A DNA stretch of 64,000 nt, taken from assembly GCA_044223665.1 (NCBI GenBank), contig JBGALT010000001.1, positions 62,001 through 126,000 on the forward strand, in the 5' to 3' direction. Source of the stretch: JBBSAT01 sp044223665 (lineage in GTDB: Bacteria; Myxococcota_A; Polyangia; Polyangiales; Sandaracinaceae). Position numbers and translations under genes: made by a program. Shown piece by piece: positions 21,101 through 29,036 of the stretch (position 1 is the stretch's first letter; each line of letters opens with the position of its first letter). The notes beneath the pieces were generated by a model. It made no database searches and was not told the DNA's origin. It saw only the letters and a list, made by a program, of their open reading frames with translations.

Positions 21101-21270
21101 TGCTCGACGCCACTGCAGAAGAGGCCGTCGTCGCAGTCCAGATCGACGGCGCAGCGCGCGCTCCCGCCGTCGGGGCTCGACCCGTCGACCGAGGGCGCCG
21201 GCCCGCCGCCACAGCCGCTCACCGCACAGAGCACGAGCCAAAGCCATCCCCACGCGCGGTGTCGTTTCAT
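18178..21270 (-). CDS. MopE-like metal-binding repeat lipoprotein with RCC1-type propeller
   Basis: 1030 residues from the ATG at 21270 (lipobox CAVSGC). A longer in-frame start at 21387 lacks a signal peptide directly after it. Residues about 30-600 contain roughly a dozen Asp/Cys modules of the type DxDGDGFG...GDCDD...HPGAxExCDGxDNDCDG. The C-terminal 350 residues are RCC1-like blades, seen as ALTRGGLLYAWGYAANGQLG, AVLGDGSVWCWGASTAGQVG and YVTCWGENANGQLGLG. The architecture parallels the 4041-8413 gene but with a different propeller. Metal or ligand binding at the cell surface is inferred. No frameshift is seen. The gene is divergent from 21359 with an 88-bp gap. Confidence 0.9.
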   Translation of the reverse strand: MKRHRAWGWLWLVLCAVSGCGGGPAPSVDGSSPDGGSARCAVDLDCDDGLFCSGVEHCAPTDPSADARGCVGTPACGVAEQCEEAMRRCVRDCTVRDGDGDGHDVIACGGDDCDDTLAAVHPGVLEVCDAAGRDEDCDPVTIGDRDADGDGFIDAACCNGTLCGDDCHDQRRDVHPGASEVCDTLDGDCDGSVDEMLLVPSYVDRDFDLHGVAGAPVEVCPGTPGYSTVGDDCDDADFTRHGGQPELCDRVDNDCDTVVDETPTAVAWYPDDDGDLFGAIPADPSRLVVSCELQPGLSLRATDCDDSRAEVHPGAREECNGRDDDCNGRADARALTAGDGEDDDLDGRADVVCGGADCDDARADVGRGSPELCDGVDNDCDGTADVGSASVSWYVDADRDGFGDETASGTVSACDPVAAHVTRGGDCDDGSAAVHPDAPDLCGGGDADCDGSVDEDGARHAVFVDLDRDGYGDGAAAVVFACSETSGTSDVPGDCDDTSAAVGPEALEQCNGEDDDCDGTLDEDAMRDWFVDADGDGHGAIGSLAVRDCLMPPGRAPIADDCDDTAGARYPGHAEGCDAVDEDCDGTTDEGAGASCGDGVHSTGVCTAGRCALTCASGFADCDLQIESGCETDTRSTPTACGSCTLACNPGDGCGHVAPSTCDRSPAVSIGGGENWSALVRANGNVVVWGASDATGTTTYTYDLAAPAPTTLGDVRLVEGSSFVGIALTRGGLLYAWGYAANGQLGDGSTTGRATPRPVPISNVVDADVGVAHVCAVLGDGSVWCWGASTAGQVGDGTTMTRPRPVQVAGIADATAVRTFGRTTCVLRGTPGARYVTCWGENANGQLGLGAPSTTPQLSPGAPVLGLPTDLIELARATAESDAACARASDGRAYCWGYNYGGVGLGMGPASPQTLATATPIPGLTDVTQIALAQYGGCVRRRGASGTGGEVWCFGYEVTPWIDGAGNNPTPTRVGGSLSDAVWLYAADERWCAVRSDGSALCAGSDSRGGLGNDLPLSSQLAPAPIAGIP

Positions 21271-21358
21271 GCAGCCCCTGCTCGGGATCGTACCCGATCT
21301 CCGTTCGTGCAACGCGCGAGCGCGTGCATCGTGACCGAGGAACGTGCACGCTAGCTCC

Positions 21359-22420
21359 ATGGGGCTCCGGACGACGGTCGTGGCCATGGTCTGCGCGCTG
21401 CTCGGCGCGGCCGGCTGCGGCCTCGCGCTCGACTACGACGCGCCCGAGCGGAGTCGCGACGGCGGCGGCCTGGATGCGGGCGGAAGCGGGCTCGACGCGG
21501 CGCGCGTCGACGCCGCGCGCGACGACGACGCTGGCGGCGGACGCGACGACGCCTCGGTCGCCCCAGACGGATCGGTGAGCTCCGACGCGACGTCGGTGGG
21601 CGACGCCGCCGTGGTCTGTCCCGGCTGCACGCTGGGCTACTGCGTGCACGGGTGCGACGGAGCGTTCCACTGTGTCCCGAACGACGTCTGCTCGACGGGC
21701 GACGTCTGTGGGTGCGACGGCACGGTCTACGCGAGCGACTGCGAGGCCTGGGGTCACGGCGTCGATGTGGATCCCTCGAGCAGCCGCTGCGGCGTCTGCA
21801 ACGACACCTCGGACTGCGTCGCGGGTCAGTTCTGCGGTGGGTGCGGCACGCTGCGGTACTGCGTCGACGAGCCGACGTGCAGCTCGGAGCCGGGGCCCGT
21901 CGTGTGCGGCTGCGACCGCGTGACGTACGCCAGCCCGTGCGCGGCCGCCGCCGCCGGCGTCGCGCGGACGACCCTCGGCGGCTGCTCCGGGGAGGACTGC
22001 GTGGACTCGCTCGACTGCGCCGACAGGGAGTACTGCCGTCGCGCCGAGTGCGGCGACGCGGTCGGGCGATGCACCGCCCTGCCGCCCACGACGCTCCTCG
22101 CGTGCGGCGGCTGCAGCGGCGCTCCCTACCTCACCTCCGACGGCGCGCTCCGCCGTGAAGGCGTGCTCGCCGACGTCTGCGGCGCCTGCGCGACGCCGCA
22201 GGCCGGCTGCTGCCGCGCAGCGAGAGACTGCGAGGCGAGCGAGACGTGCGTGCTCGACGCCCTCTGTCACGGTGTCTGCGAGCCCTCCGTGCTCCCGACC
22301 GGGCAGTGCTGGAGCGACGACGACTGCGACCTCCGGCACGTCTGCCAGGGCGCCCAGGTGTGCCCGTGCGGCGCGACCTGCTTCGGCGCGGACGTTCCGG
22401 GCACGTGCGTGAGGCGCTGA
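21359..22420 (+). CDS. Cys-rich lipoprotein with Kazal-like modules
   Basis: 353 residues from the ATG at 21359. It gives a clean lipoprotein signal (lipobox LLGAAGC); the GTG at 21344 is less likely. A linker rich in Asp/Gly/Ala covers about residues 30-85. Two segments then have the Kazal signature CGCDGxxYxSxCxAxxxGxxV...C: VCGCDGTVYASDCEAWGHGV, and VCGCDRVTYASPCAAAAAGV. A degenerate third segment and a closing Cys module follow (ECRRAEC-like, then HVCQGAQVCPCG). Kazal domains are usually serine-protease inhibitors, so inhibition of predator or prey proteases is possible but unproven. Confidence 0.82.
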   Translation: MGLRTTVVAMVCALLGAAGCGLALDYDAPERSRDGGGLDAGGSGLDAARVDAARDDDAGGGRDDASVAPDGSVSSDATSVGDAAVVCPGCTLGYCVHGCDGAFHCVPNDVCSTGDVCGCDGTVYASDCEAWGHGVDVDPSSSRCGVCNDTSDCVAGQFCGGCGTLRYCVDEPTCSSEPGPVVCGCDRVTYASPCAAAAAGVARTTLGGCSGEDCVDSLDCADREYCRRAECGDAVGRCTALPPTTLLACGGCSGAPYLTSDGALRREGVLADVCGACATPQAGCCRAARDCEASETCVLDALCHGVCEPSVLPTGQCWSDDDCDLRHVCQGAQVCPCGATCFGADVPGTCVRR

Positions 22421-22543
22421 CGAGACCCGAGCGAGCGATCGCGCATTCGTCGCTCGACGGCGAGCGCGGAGGCCGGTAGACACACGCGGCGCTCTCGCTC
22501 CATCCTCTTGCGGATCGAGCGCGGCGCGCGCGGAGGATACTCG

Positions 22544-24460
22544 ATGGACGACGAGCACGGGTCTGGTTGGACCGTTCAGCGGAGCGCCGAGCTCTACCAA
22601 GTCAAGGGGTGGGGCCTGCCCTACTTCCAGGTGAACGCCGCCGGACACGTGGAGGTCGTCCCGAACCCCGAGCGCCCCGACGCCATCGACCTCTACGAGC
22701 TCGTCAACGATCTCGACGCGCGCGGCCTCGAGCTGCCCGTGCTGCTCCGCTTCTCGGACATCCTCAAGGACCGCGTGAAGCGCATCAACGAGTGCTTCAG
22801 CCGCGCGATCGAGGAGTACCAGTACAAGGGCGTCTACCGGGGCGTGTTCCCGGTGAAGGTGAACCAGCAGAAGCACTTCATCGAAGAGGTCGTGGAGTTC
22901 GGGGCGCCGTGGCGACTGGGGCTCGAGGCCGGGAGCAAGCCCGAGCTCTTGATCGCGCTCGCGGCCGAGCAGGAGCCCGGGGGCCTCGTCATCTGCAACG
23001 GCTACAAGGACCAGAAGTACATCGAGACCGCCCTCCTCGCGCAGCGCTTCGACAAGACGGTGATCGTGGTCCTCGAGCGCATCGAGGAGCTCGACTACAC
23101 CTTCCGCGCGTTCAAGAAGACGGGCATCCGCCCCTGCATCGGCGTGCGCGCCAAGCTCGGCAGCCGCGGCATGGGACGCTGGGCCGACTCGACGGGCGAC
23201 CGCGCGAAGTTCGGCCTGACGGCGAGCGAGATCGTCGAGGTGGTCGATCGCTTGCAGCAGAACGAGATGCTCGACTGCCTGCAGCTGCTCCACTACCACG
23301 CGGGCAGCCAGCTCAGCTCGATCATCCCGGTGAAGCAGGCGATCCGCGAGGCGGCCAACATCTACGTCGAGCTGGCGAAGATGGGCGCCAACATGAAGTA
23401 CCTCGACGTCGGGGGTGGCCTCGCCGTCGACTACGACGGATCGAAGACCGACTTCCACGCGTCGAAGAACTACAACATCCAGGAGTACGCCTACGACATC
23501 GTCGCGGCGATCCTGGAGGCCTGCAACAAGGCCGAGATCGCGCACCCGACGATCGTCAGCGAGAGCGGCCGCGCGATCGCCGCGCACCAGTCGGTGCTGG
23601 TGTTCGAGGTCGTCGGCAAGAACGAGGTGCGCTTCGGCACGCCGGAGGCGCCGGGGCCCACCGCGCACAAGATCCTCAAGCAGCTCTACGAGACCTGGAA
23701 CGGCATCCAGCCGAAGAACGTGCAGGAGGCCTTCCACGACGCGCAGCAGGGCAAGGAAGAAGCCGACTCGCTCTTCAAGTTCGGCTACCTCACGCTGCGC
23801 GAGCGCGCGCAGAGCGAGCGCCTCTTCTGGGCGTGCTGCGAGAAGATCTCGGACGCGAGCAAGAAGCTCAAGCGGATGCCGGAAGAGGTCGTCCAGCTCG
23901 AGCAGATGATGGCGTCGATCTACTACGGCAACTTCAGCGTCTTCCAGAGCATCCCCGACAGCTGGGCGATCGATCAGCTCTTCCCGCTGATCCCGATCCA
24001 CCGGCTCGACGAGGAGCCGACGGTGAGGACGACGCTCGCCGATCTCACCTGCGACAGCGACGGCAAGGTCGACCACTTCATCGACGTCGAGGACGTCAAG
24101 CGCGTGCTCGCGGTGCACCCGTGGCGCGAGGGCGAGCGCTACTTCATGGGCATCTTCCTGAACGGCGCCTACCAGGAGATCCTCGGCGACCTGCACAACC
24201 TGTTCGGCGACACCAACGCCGTGCACGTGCGCCTCGACGGCGAGGGCGGGTACGAGATCAGCCACTTCGTGAAGGGCGACGAGATCCGCGAGGTGCTGAG
24301 CTACGTCGAGTACGAGCCCGGCGTGATGATCGAGCGCGTGCGCCGGCAAGCCGAGCGCGCCCGCCGCATGGGCCTCATCACCTTCGACCAGGTGAAGCTG
24401 CTCATGAAGCACTACGAGGACGCCCTCGGCAGCTACACGTACCTGACGGCGGACGAGTAA
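22544..24460 (+). CDS. speA: Biosynthetic arginine decarboxylase
   Basis: 638 residues. The ATG at 22544 has a GGAGG Shine-Dalgarno 7 nt upstream and is preferred to the in-frame TTG at 22508. The sequence is SpeA-like throughout (E. coli SpeA is 658 residues). PLP-binding Lys105 lies in FPVKVNQQ, then ARAKLGSRGMGRW, the alanine-racemase-type barrel motif LLHYHAGSQ, YLDVGGGLAVDY, and ESGRAIAAHQ of the C-terminal domain. It converts arginine to agmatine for polyamine synthesis in the cytoplasm. There is no neighbouring polyamine gene; agmatinase is not in the window. It converges with 24531-25064 across repeat copy B. Confidence 0.96.
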   Translation: MDDEHGSGWTVQRSAELYQVKGWGLPYFQVNAAGHVEVVPNPERPDAIDLYELVNDLDARGLELPVLLRFSDILKDRVKRINECFSRAIEEYQYKGVYRGVFPVKVNQQKHFIEEVVEFGAPWRLGLEAGSKPELLIALAAEQEPGGLVICNGYKDQKYIETALLAQRFDKTVIVVLERIEELDYTFRAFKKTGIRPCIGVRAKLGSRGMGRWADSTGDRAKFGLTASEIVEVVDRLQQNEMLDCLQLLHYHAGSQLSSIIPVKQAIREAANIYVELAKMGANMKYLDVGGGLAVDYDGSKTDFHASKNYNIQEYAYDIVAAILEACNKAEIAHPTIVSESGRAIAAHQSVLVFEVVGKNEVRFGTPEAPGPTAHKILKQLYETWNGIQPKNVQEAFHDAQQGKEEADSLFKFGYLTLRERAQSERLFWACCEKISDASKKLKRMPEEVVQLEQMMASIYYGNFSVFQSIPDSWAIDQLFPLIPIHRLDEEPTVRTTLADLTCDSDGKVDHFIDVEDVKRVLAVHPWREGERYFMGIFLNGAYQEILGDLHNLFGDTNAVHVRLDGEGGYEISHFVKGDEIREVLSYVEYEPGVMIERVRRQAERARRMGLITFDQVKLLMKHYEDALGSYTYLTADE

Positions 24461-24467
24461 CAGCAAC

Positions 24468-24526
24468 GAGTGCTCGCTCCGCGGAGGCGAAGCCGCGCAC
24501 GGGAGGGACCGGAGCGGGGCGAGCCG
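24468..24526 (+). repeat. Interspersed nested palindrome, copy B (shortened)
   Basis: This starts a few bases after the speA stop and lies between convergent genes. It shares GTGCTCG at the left, a central hairpin-like GGCGAAGCC, ACGGGAGGG, and GGGGCGAGCC at the right with copy A, but lacks part of the middle. It may act as a terminator for both flanking genes. Confidence 0.5.
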
Positions 24527-24530
24527 GCGA

Positions 24531-25064
24531 TCAGTTCGTCGCGCCCGTGAACGCGAACGTCGCGGTGCACGGGAGCATCGGGTACACGCCACCGTTGAAC
24601 AGCAACAGCGCGTCGCACGGCGGGCCCGAGGACGTGGAGATCGTGATCGAGTCGGTCCCGCTGATCGTGGCCGAGCGCGCGCCTGCGTCGGGCGTGCCTG
24701 CATCGCTCGGGGTCGTCGTGTAGGTCGCGTCGATCGTCTCGGTCTGGTCGAGCACGCAGTTCGTGAACGGGCTCGAGGCGCTGTGCGCGACGACGTGGAT
24801 CGCGTTGCCGTTCGCGGTGCCGGTGACGCTGTTCCCCGCCGCGACCCACGTCGCGGTGCCGCCCGAGGCGTAGAGCGACGCGCCGAACGTGGTGGGCGAG
24901 GCCGGGTTGTAGCCCGGCGCGCACGAGTTCGACGTCAGCGTCGCCTGGATCGTGAAGCGACCGACGAGCGAGGTGTCGCTCGTGCCCGTGCGCGGCACGC
25001 AGGCGAGCGCGAGCCCGAGGAGCATGGTCGCCACCGAGAGCGAGAGCAGGCCGAGCGAGCGCAT
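24531..25064 (-). CDS. Small lipoprotein of unknown function
   Basis: 177 residues with signal and lipobox GLALAC. The mature protein is Ser/Thr/Gly-rich, with two Cys pairs and alternating hydrophobic residues (FTIQATLTSNSC, SVTGTANGNAIHVVAHS, SATISGTDSITISTSSGPPC). This suggests a small beta-sandwich or lipocalin-like barrel. I do not recognise the family. The gene stands alone, downstream of and convergent with speA. Confidence 0.75.
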   Translation of the reverse strand: MRSLGLLSLSVATMLLGLALACVPRTGTSDTSLVGRFTIQATLTSNSCAPGYNPASPTTFGASLYASGGTATWVAAGNSVTGTANGNAIHVVAHSASSPFTNCVLDQTETIDATYTTTPSDAGTPDAGARSATISGTDSITISTSSGPPCDALLLFNGGVYPMLPCTATFAFTGATN

Positions 25065-25111
25065 CTACGCGGGCTTTACCACCGAGGGGCCGCGCCCGCC
25101 GCCGGTCGAGG

Positions 25112-25312
25112 TCAGAACGCGGGCGCCAGCCCGAGCCCGAGCTCGCCGGGGCCTGCGCGAGCGCGGCACGCAGCCTGTCGCTGCGCTGGTGCGCGCGCAG
25201 CAGCACGGTCACGACGAGCGCGGCGGCCACGCTCGCGTAGAAGGCGGCGACATTCCCGGTGCAGTCGCCTCCGCCGCGTCCTCCGTACGGCTCCCGAGCG
25301 TGGCGCCGCAGC
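25112..25312 (-). pseudogene. Possible broken small membrane gene
   Basis: On the minus strand one frame reads NVAAFYASVAAALVVTVLLR, a credible transmembrane span with high-GC codon bias, but it has no start codon close by. A second frame reads ELGLGLAPAF followed by a stop at 25114-25112, which looks like the C-terminus of an outer-membrane or exported protein. The two could be pieces of a decayed or frameshifted gene. This is weak evidence; it may also be chance. Confidence 0.25.
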
Positions 25313-25756
25313 TCAGCCGGCGGCTCGTCGCACGAGGTCCGCGAGGCGCGCGAGCTCGACATCCGAGAGCTTGGTGACTGCAAACGCGACCGGCCACACG
25401 TCTCCCTCGTCGAGGCGCGCGGCGTCGCTGAAGCCGAGCGTCGCGTAGCGGACCTTGAACTTGGCGGCCGCCTGGAAGAAGCAGACGACCTTTCCGTCCC
25501 GCGCGTAGGCGGGCATTCCGTACCAGAGCTTGGGCTCGAGATGGGGCGCGTGCTCGCGGACGAGCGCGTGCACGCGCTCGGCGAGCGCGCGGTCGACTCC
25601 CGACATCTCCGCGATCTTCGCGCGCACCATCGCCTCGCCGTCGTCGCCTGCTCTCGCGCGCCTCGTCTCTCTCGCGCGCTCGCGCATCGCAGCGCGCTCT
25701 TCGCTCGTGAACGCGCTCGAGCTCTCGCTGCCCTTCCGTTTCGCGTGGGTTGCCAT
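25313..25756 (-). CDS. DUF1801 (YdhG-like) protein
   Basis: 147 residues from the ATG at 25756. The N-terminal 35 residues are charged and probably flexible. The rest matches the DUF1801/YdhG domain: VRAKIAEMSGVDRALAERVHALVREHAPHL, EPKLWYGMPAYARDGKVVCFF, KFKVRYATLGF and LARLVRRAA-like ends. The WYGMPAY motif is typical of the family. The biochemical role is unknown; some members resemble iron-chaperone frataxin-like folds. It is cytoplasmic. Confidence 0.88.
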   Translation of the reverse strand: MATHAKRKGSESSSAFTSEERAAMRERARETRRARAGDDGEAMVRAKIAEMSGVDRALAERVHALVREHAPHLEPKLWYGMPAYARDGKVVCFFQAAAKFKVRYATLGFSDAARLDEGDVWPVAFAVTKLSDVELARLADLVRRAAG

Positions 25757-25909
25757 GCCGCACTGTACCGCCCGCGAGCAGAACGGCTTCTCCGATCCTG
25801 CGCTCGACGTCAGGTCAGCGGGGCGGAGGCGGAACCTCGGCGCGCTCGCTCGCCTATCGCACGCCCTCGAAGATCACCCGATCGAGGCGCGTCATGCGCC
25901 CGACTCCGT

Positions 25910-26914
25910 TCAGGCCTCGCCGATGCGTCGAGGTCCGCGCCCCTCGATCGGCGAGATCCGCTCGTGAGGCAGCCCCTGTCGGGCGAGGGACGCGACGCCA
26001 CGCATCGCCTCGGCGAACGAGGGCTCGTCGGCATCGAGCGACACGGAGATCCAGGCGTGCTCGAGATCCACGAGCCCCTCGACCGCGTCGACGAGCACGC
26101 CCTCGGCAGAGAGGCGTGCCCGGAACGTCACGGACGACGCCGCGCCGCGCAGACCGATGCAAGCCGTGGAGCCCGTCTCGATCGCGGGCACGACGCACGG
26201 GGTCCCGTCCAGCAGCGCGCGCATCGCCTCCGCGTTTCGCCCGACGCGCGCGGCGTCCACGGGCGATCGTGGCGCGCCCAGGAGGGTCGGCTCGAGGCCG
26301 CCGAGCCGCCGCGCGAGAGGGCCCGCGAGATCCTCCGGTCCTCGAACGCCGACGAACGCTCGCCCCTCTTCGGCTCCGACGATCACGAGCAGTGGCGCTC
26401 GCTCGCTGGTGAGCCAGGGCTCGCACGCGAGCGAGCGGCGCGACGCGGCGAGCGCGCTCTCGTCGCAGACGACGGGGAGGCCGAGCTCGGCCAGCACCTC
26501 GAGGGCCTCGACATCGACCACGATCCCGCTGGGCGTCGCCGGACGGCCGATCACCACGGCGCGCGTGCGCTCGGTCGGCGCGTCGAAGAGCGCGCGAGCG
26601 TCCACCGTCCACGCATCGCCGGGCACGAGCGCGAACGACGCGAGGTGCAGCGCCGAGACCGTCGCGAGCTCGGCGTGCGTGGGATCGATCGGCGACGGCA
26701 CGAGCAGCTCGTCGCCGGCGTCGGCCAGCACGTGCAAGAGCGTGAGCAGCGCGGCCTCGCGCCCGCTCGCGAGGAAGACCGCGTCGGGCGCGATCGCGAG
26801 GCGCGCGGCGACGGAGAGGGCCGGAGCGCGGTCGATGCGCGTCCGCGCGCGCAGATCGATCCTCGCCTGCGCGACCGATTCCTCCACCGGCCGATCACTC
26901 CGCTCCGAGAGCAC
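25910..26914 (-). CDS. PLP-dependent aminotransferase-fold protein (class I/II-like)
   Basis: 334 residues from a GTG at 26914. Alternatives are a GTG at 26929 and an ATG at 27010, and no Shine-Dalgarno decides between them. The sequence follows the fold-type I pattern: VFLASGREAALLTLLHVLADAGDELLVPSPIDP (cofactor-phosphate region), then GRPATPSGIVVDVEALEVL, VVCDESALAASRR (Asp that pairs with the PLP pyridine nitrogen) and LVIVGAEEGRAFVGVR, where the Schiff-base Lys of active enzymes normally sits. I do not see a clear SxSKxxG motif, so catalysis is doubtful. The substrate is unknown. It is divergent from the outer-membrane gene at 27032, with an inverted repeat between them. Confidence 0.65.
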   Translation of the reverse strand: MLSERSDRPVEESVAQARIDLRARTRIDRAPALSVAARLAIAPDAVFLASGREAALLTLLHVLADAGDELLVPSPIDPTHAELATVSALHLASFALVPGDAWTVDARALFDAPTERTRAVVIGRPATPSGIVVDVEALEVLAELGLPVVCDESALAASRRSLACEPWLTSERAPLLVIVGAEEGRAFVGVRGPEDLAGPLARRLGGLEPTLLGAPRSPVDAARVGRNAEAMRALLDGTPCVVPAIETGSTACIGLRGAASSVTFRARLSAEGVLVDAVEGLVDLEHAWISVSLDADEPSFAEAMRGVASLARQGLPHERISPIEGRGPRRIGEA

Positions 26915-26960
26915 GCCGACTAGAAGCACATGCGCGGCCAGGTGTCGATCGCTCGTCTCT

Positions 26961-26978
26961 CGTGGGAAAAATCCCACG
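26961..26978. promoter_or_regulatory. Perfect 7-bp inverted repeat, possible operator
   Basis: CGTGGGA, then AAAA, then TCCCACG, between the divergent genes 25910-26914 and 27032-27691. The A-tract spacer is striking in DNA this GC-rich. It may be a regulator binding site for one or both genes. If the aminotransferase gene starts at 27010, it would lie inside the coding region. Confidence 0.4.
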
Positions 26979-27031
26979 ATGTGTGCGCTTTCATTGACCC
27001 AATCGTGCATCGAGGGGAACGTGGGCCGTCG

Positions 27032-27691
27032 ATGCCGTACTCCATGACCATGACGAACCTCCGTCCCCATCTCGCCGCGCCTCTCTTCGTGCTCACGCTC
27101 GCGCTCGCGCCGATCGCTTCGGCCCAAGACGCGACGACCGACACCACGACCTCGGACACCGCGACGACGGACACGGCCGCGTCCGACGGCGCGGGCGGCG
27201 GCTCGCTCACCGCCCGTCCTCTCTTCTTCGGCGTGGGGCTGGGCTTCATCGCCGGCTTCAGCGGCGGGATCTCCTTCCGACTCACCGAGCACGTCGGCTA
27301 CCGCTTCATCGGCTTCGACCTCGGCTCCGGCCTCGAGCTGGCGCTCTGGGCCGCCCTCGGGCTCGGTCAGGCCTTCGGCGACGGCGGGTTCTACTTGCTC
27401 GACTTCAACGGCGTCTTCGGCGCCGACCTCGAGGTCTGGGACGGCGGCGACATGCAGCTCGTCGTCACGCCGATGCTCGGGCTGGGCGGAGCCGCCGTCG
27501 GTGTCACGAACGGTCTCGGCGGCTCGCGCGCCGAGGGCGCGTTCCACCTCCAGTTCGCGGCCCAGGCCCAGCTCGTGTTGCTCGATGGCCTGCTCGGCGT
27601 GTGGCTGCGCCCGCTCGTCTTCGACGGCTTCGTGCGCGACGGCGGCTTCGGCGCCTACAGCTTGCTGGGCGGCGTCGACTTCCACTTCTGA
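27032..27691 (+). CDS. Outer-membrane beta-barrel-like protein
   Basis: 219 residues. ATGs at 27032, 27044 and 27050 are all in frame, and the longest is given. The signal peptide ends in APIASA|Q. A Thr/Asp/Ala-rich linker (about 30 residues) is followed by amphipathic beta-strands with alternating aromatic and Gly residues: LFFGVGLGFIAGFSGGISFR, GYRFIGFDLGSGLELALWAA, and the C-terminal YSLLGGVDFHF. The terminal Phe fits the signature recognised by the Bam machinery. Substrate unknown. Confidence 0.75.
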   Translation: MPYSMTMTNLRPHLAAPLFVLTLALAPIASAQDATTDTTTSDTATTDTAASDGAGGGSLTARPLFFGVGLGFIAGFSGGISFRLTEHVGYRFIGFDLGSGLELALWAALGLGQAFGDGGFYLLDFNGVFGADLEVWDGGDMQLVVTPMLGLGGAAVGVTNGLGGSRAEGAFHLQFAAQAQLVLLDGLLGVWLRPLVFDGFVRDGGFGAYSLLGGVDFHF

Positions 27692-27698
27692 TCGCGCC

Positions 27699-27742
27699 AC
27701 GAGCGCTCGCCCCCGAGAGCCCAGGCGGGAGCGCGGCGCTCA
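27699..27742 (+). repeat. Interspersed nested palindrome, copy C (partial)
   Basis: Begins 8 bp after the stop of the 27032 gene, between convergent genes. It matches the left part of copy A (CGCTCGCCCCCGAG, then CCAGGCGGGAGCG) and then diverges. A partial or decayed copy. Confidence 0.4.
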
Positions 27743-27748
27743 CGTCCG

Positions 27749-28795
27749 TCACGGCTCGAGCACGAGCTTGCCCACCGTACGACCCGACTCGAGGTCGCGG
27801 TGCGCGGCGGCGACGTCCTCGAGCCGATAGCGCGCGATCGGCGGCGCGACGAAGCTCCTTTCGCGCTGGCATTCCACGAGCAGCGCCATGCCCTCTTCGA
27901 GCAGATCGAGCCGGTCGAAGAGATAGCTGAGGTTGAAGGCGAGCACGCTGCGGCTCCGCTGCGTCATGTCGAGCGGATCGAAGCGCGGCGTGCGGAGCCA
28001 GTCGCGCGCCAGCTCGAGCCAGCGCGGGCGGCCGCCCGTCTTGGGCAGCATGGAGGCGAAGCCGTACACGACGAGCTTTCCCGGGCGCGCCAGGTGCGCG
28101 TAGCTCGCGCGCAGCGTGGAGACGCCGTTCGCATCGGCCACGAGATCGAAGCCGCGCGGCGCGAGGGCCTCGACGCGCCGCCAGAGATCCTCGCGGGACT
28201 TGTCGATCACGTGCGCGCAGCCGAGCGAGCGCGCGAGCTCGACCTTGTGCGCGCCGCCGACGACGCCCGTGACGACGCAGCCGGCGCGGCGGCCGAGCTG
28301 GACGAGGCTCGTGCCGACCCCGCCCGCGGCGGAGTGCACGAGCAGCGTGTCGCCCGGGCGCGGATGAGCCAGCACGTGCAGCGCGAACCACGCCGTGAGG
28401 AACACCGCCGGCAGCGCGGCGCCGACGGCGAAGTCGACCTCGCTCGGCAGCGCGAACACTTGCCGGCGCTGCACGACGATGGCCGACGCGTAGCCGCCGA
28501 AGAGGGTGACGGCGAAGACCCGGGCGCCGACCTGGAGATCCTGCACGGCCGAGCCCACCGCGCGCACGGTGCCGGCCACCTCGAAGCCCGGCGTGATGGG
28601 CCAGCCCACGAGCTCGCGCGCCGACGAGTACAGGCCCATGCGCACGATCACGTCCGCGTAGTTCACACCCGCCGCGGCGACGTCGATCGCGACCTCGTCG
28701 GGGCCGAGCGCGGCGAGCATGTGGGTCTCGACGCGGAGACGCTCGTAGCCCCCGGCGCGGTGGATGACGACTCGGCGCGCCTCGATCTTCGCCAT
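27749..28795 (-). CDS. Zinc-independent quinone oxidoreductase / VAT1-like MDR-family dehydrogenase
   Basis: 348 residues from the ATG at 28795. The N-terminal GroES-like domain has VAIDVAAAGVNYADVIVRMGLY and GFEVAGTVRAVG. The Rossmann domain has GDTLLVHSAAGGVGTSLVQLGRRAG, the NADPH-binding AxxGGVG motif of the QOR/VAT-1 subgroup. No structural or catalytic zinc Cys cluster is present, as in quinone reductases. It presumably reduces quinones or enones with NADPH in the cytoplasm. The C-terminal ARYRLEDVAAAHRDLESGRTVGKLVLEP is typical. Confidence 0.9.
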   Translation of the reverse strand: MAKIEARRVVIHRAGGYERLRVETHMLAALGPDEVAIDVAAAGVNYADVIVRMGLYSSARELVGWPITPGFEVAGTVRAVGSAVQDLQVGARVFAVTLFGGYASAIVVQRRQVFALPSEVDFAVGAALPAVFLTAWFALHVLAHPRPGDTLLVHSAAGGVGTSLVQLGRRAGCVVTGVVGGAHKVELARSLGCAHVIDKSREDLWRRVEALAPRGFDLVADANGVSTLRASYAHLARPGKLVVYGFASMLPKTGGRPRWLELARDWLRTPRFDPLDMTQRSRSVLAFNLSYLFDRLDLLEEGMALLVECQRERSFVAPPIARYRLEDVAAAHRDLESGRTVGKLVLEP

Positions 28796-29036
28796 GCGCG
28801 CGAGCATCGCTCGTGCGAGGCGGTCCGAGCAAAACGCGCCCTGCGGGCATCGCTCCGTCGCGTGAGGGCCCGGGTAGGAGCGAGTGGGCCCAGATCGGCG
28901 TCGCGGCGCCGCGCCGGCGTTGACGGAGCGACGAAGAATACCGGGAGCCTTTCGAGGAAAGACCGGCAGCGTCCGCGCGGATGCCCGGCGTCGAAAGGGT
29001 CGACTTGTTCGTACCCGGGCCCTTAGGATCGCCGCG

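Noticed and set aside
20303..24703. Minus-strand open frame across speA and its neighbours
   Set aside because: It overlaps the well-conserved speA on the other strand and has no motif or initiation signal.
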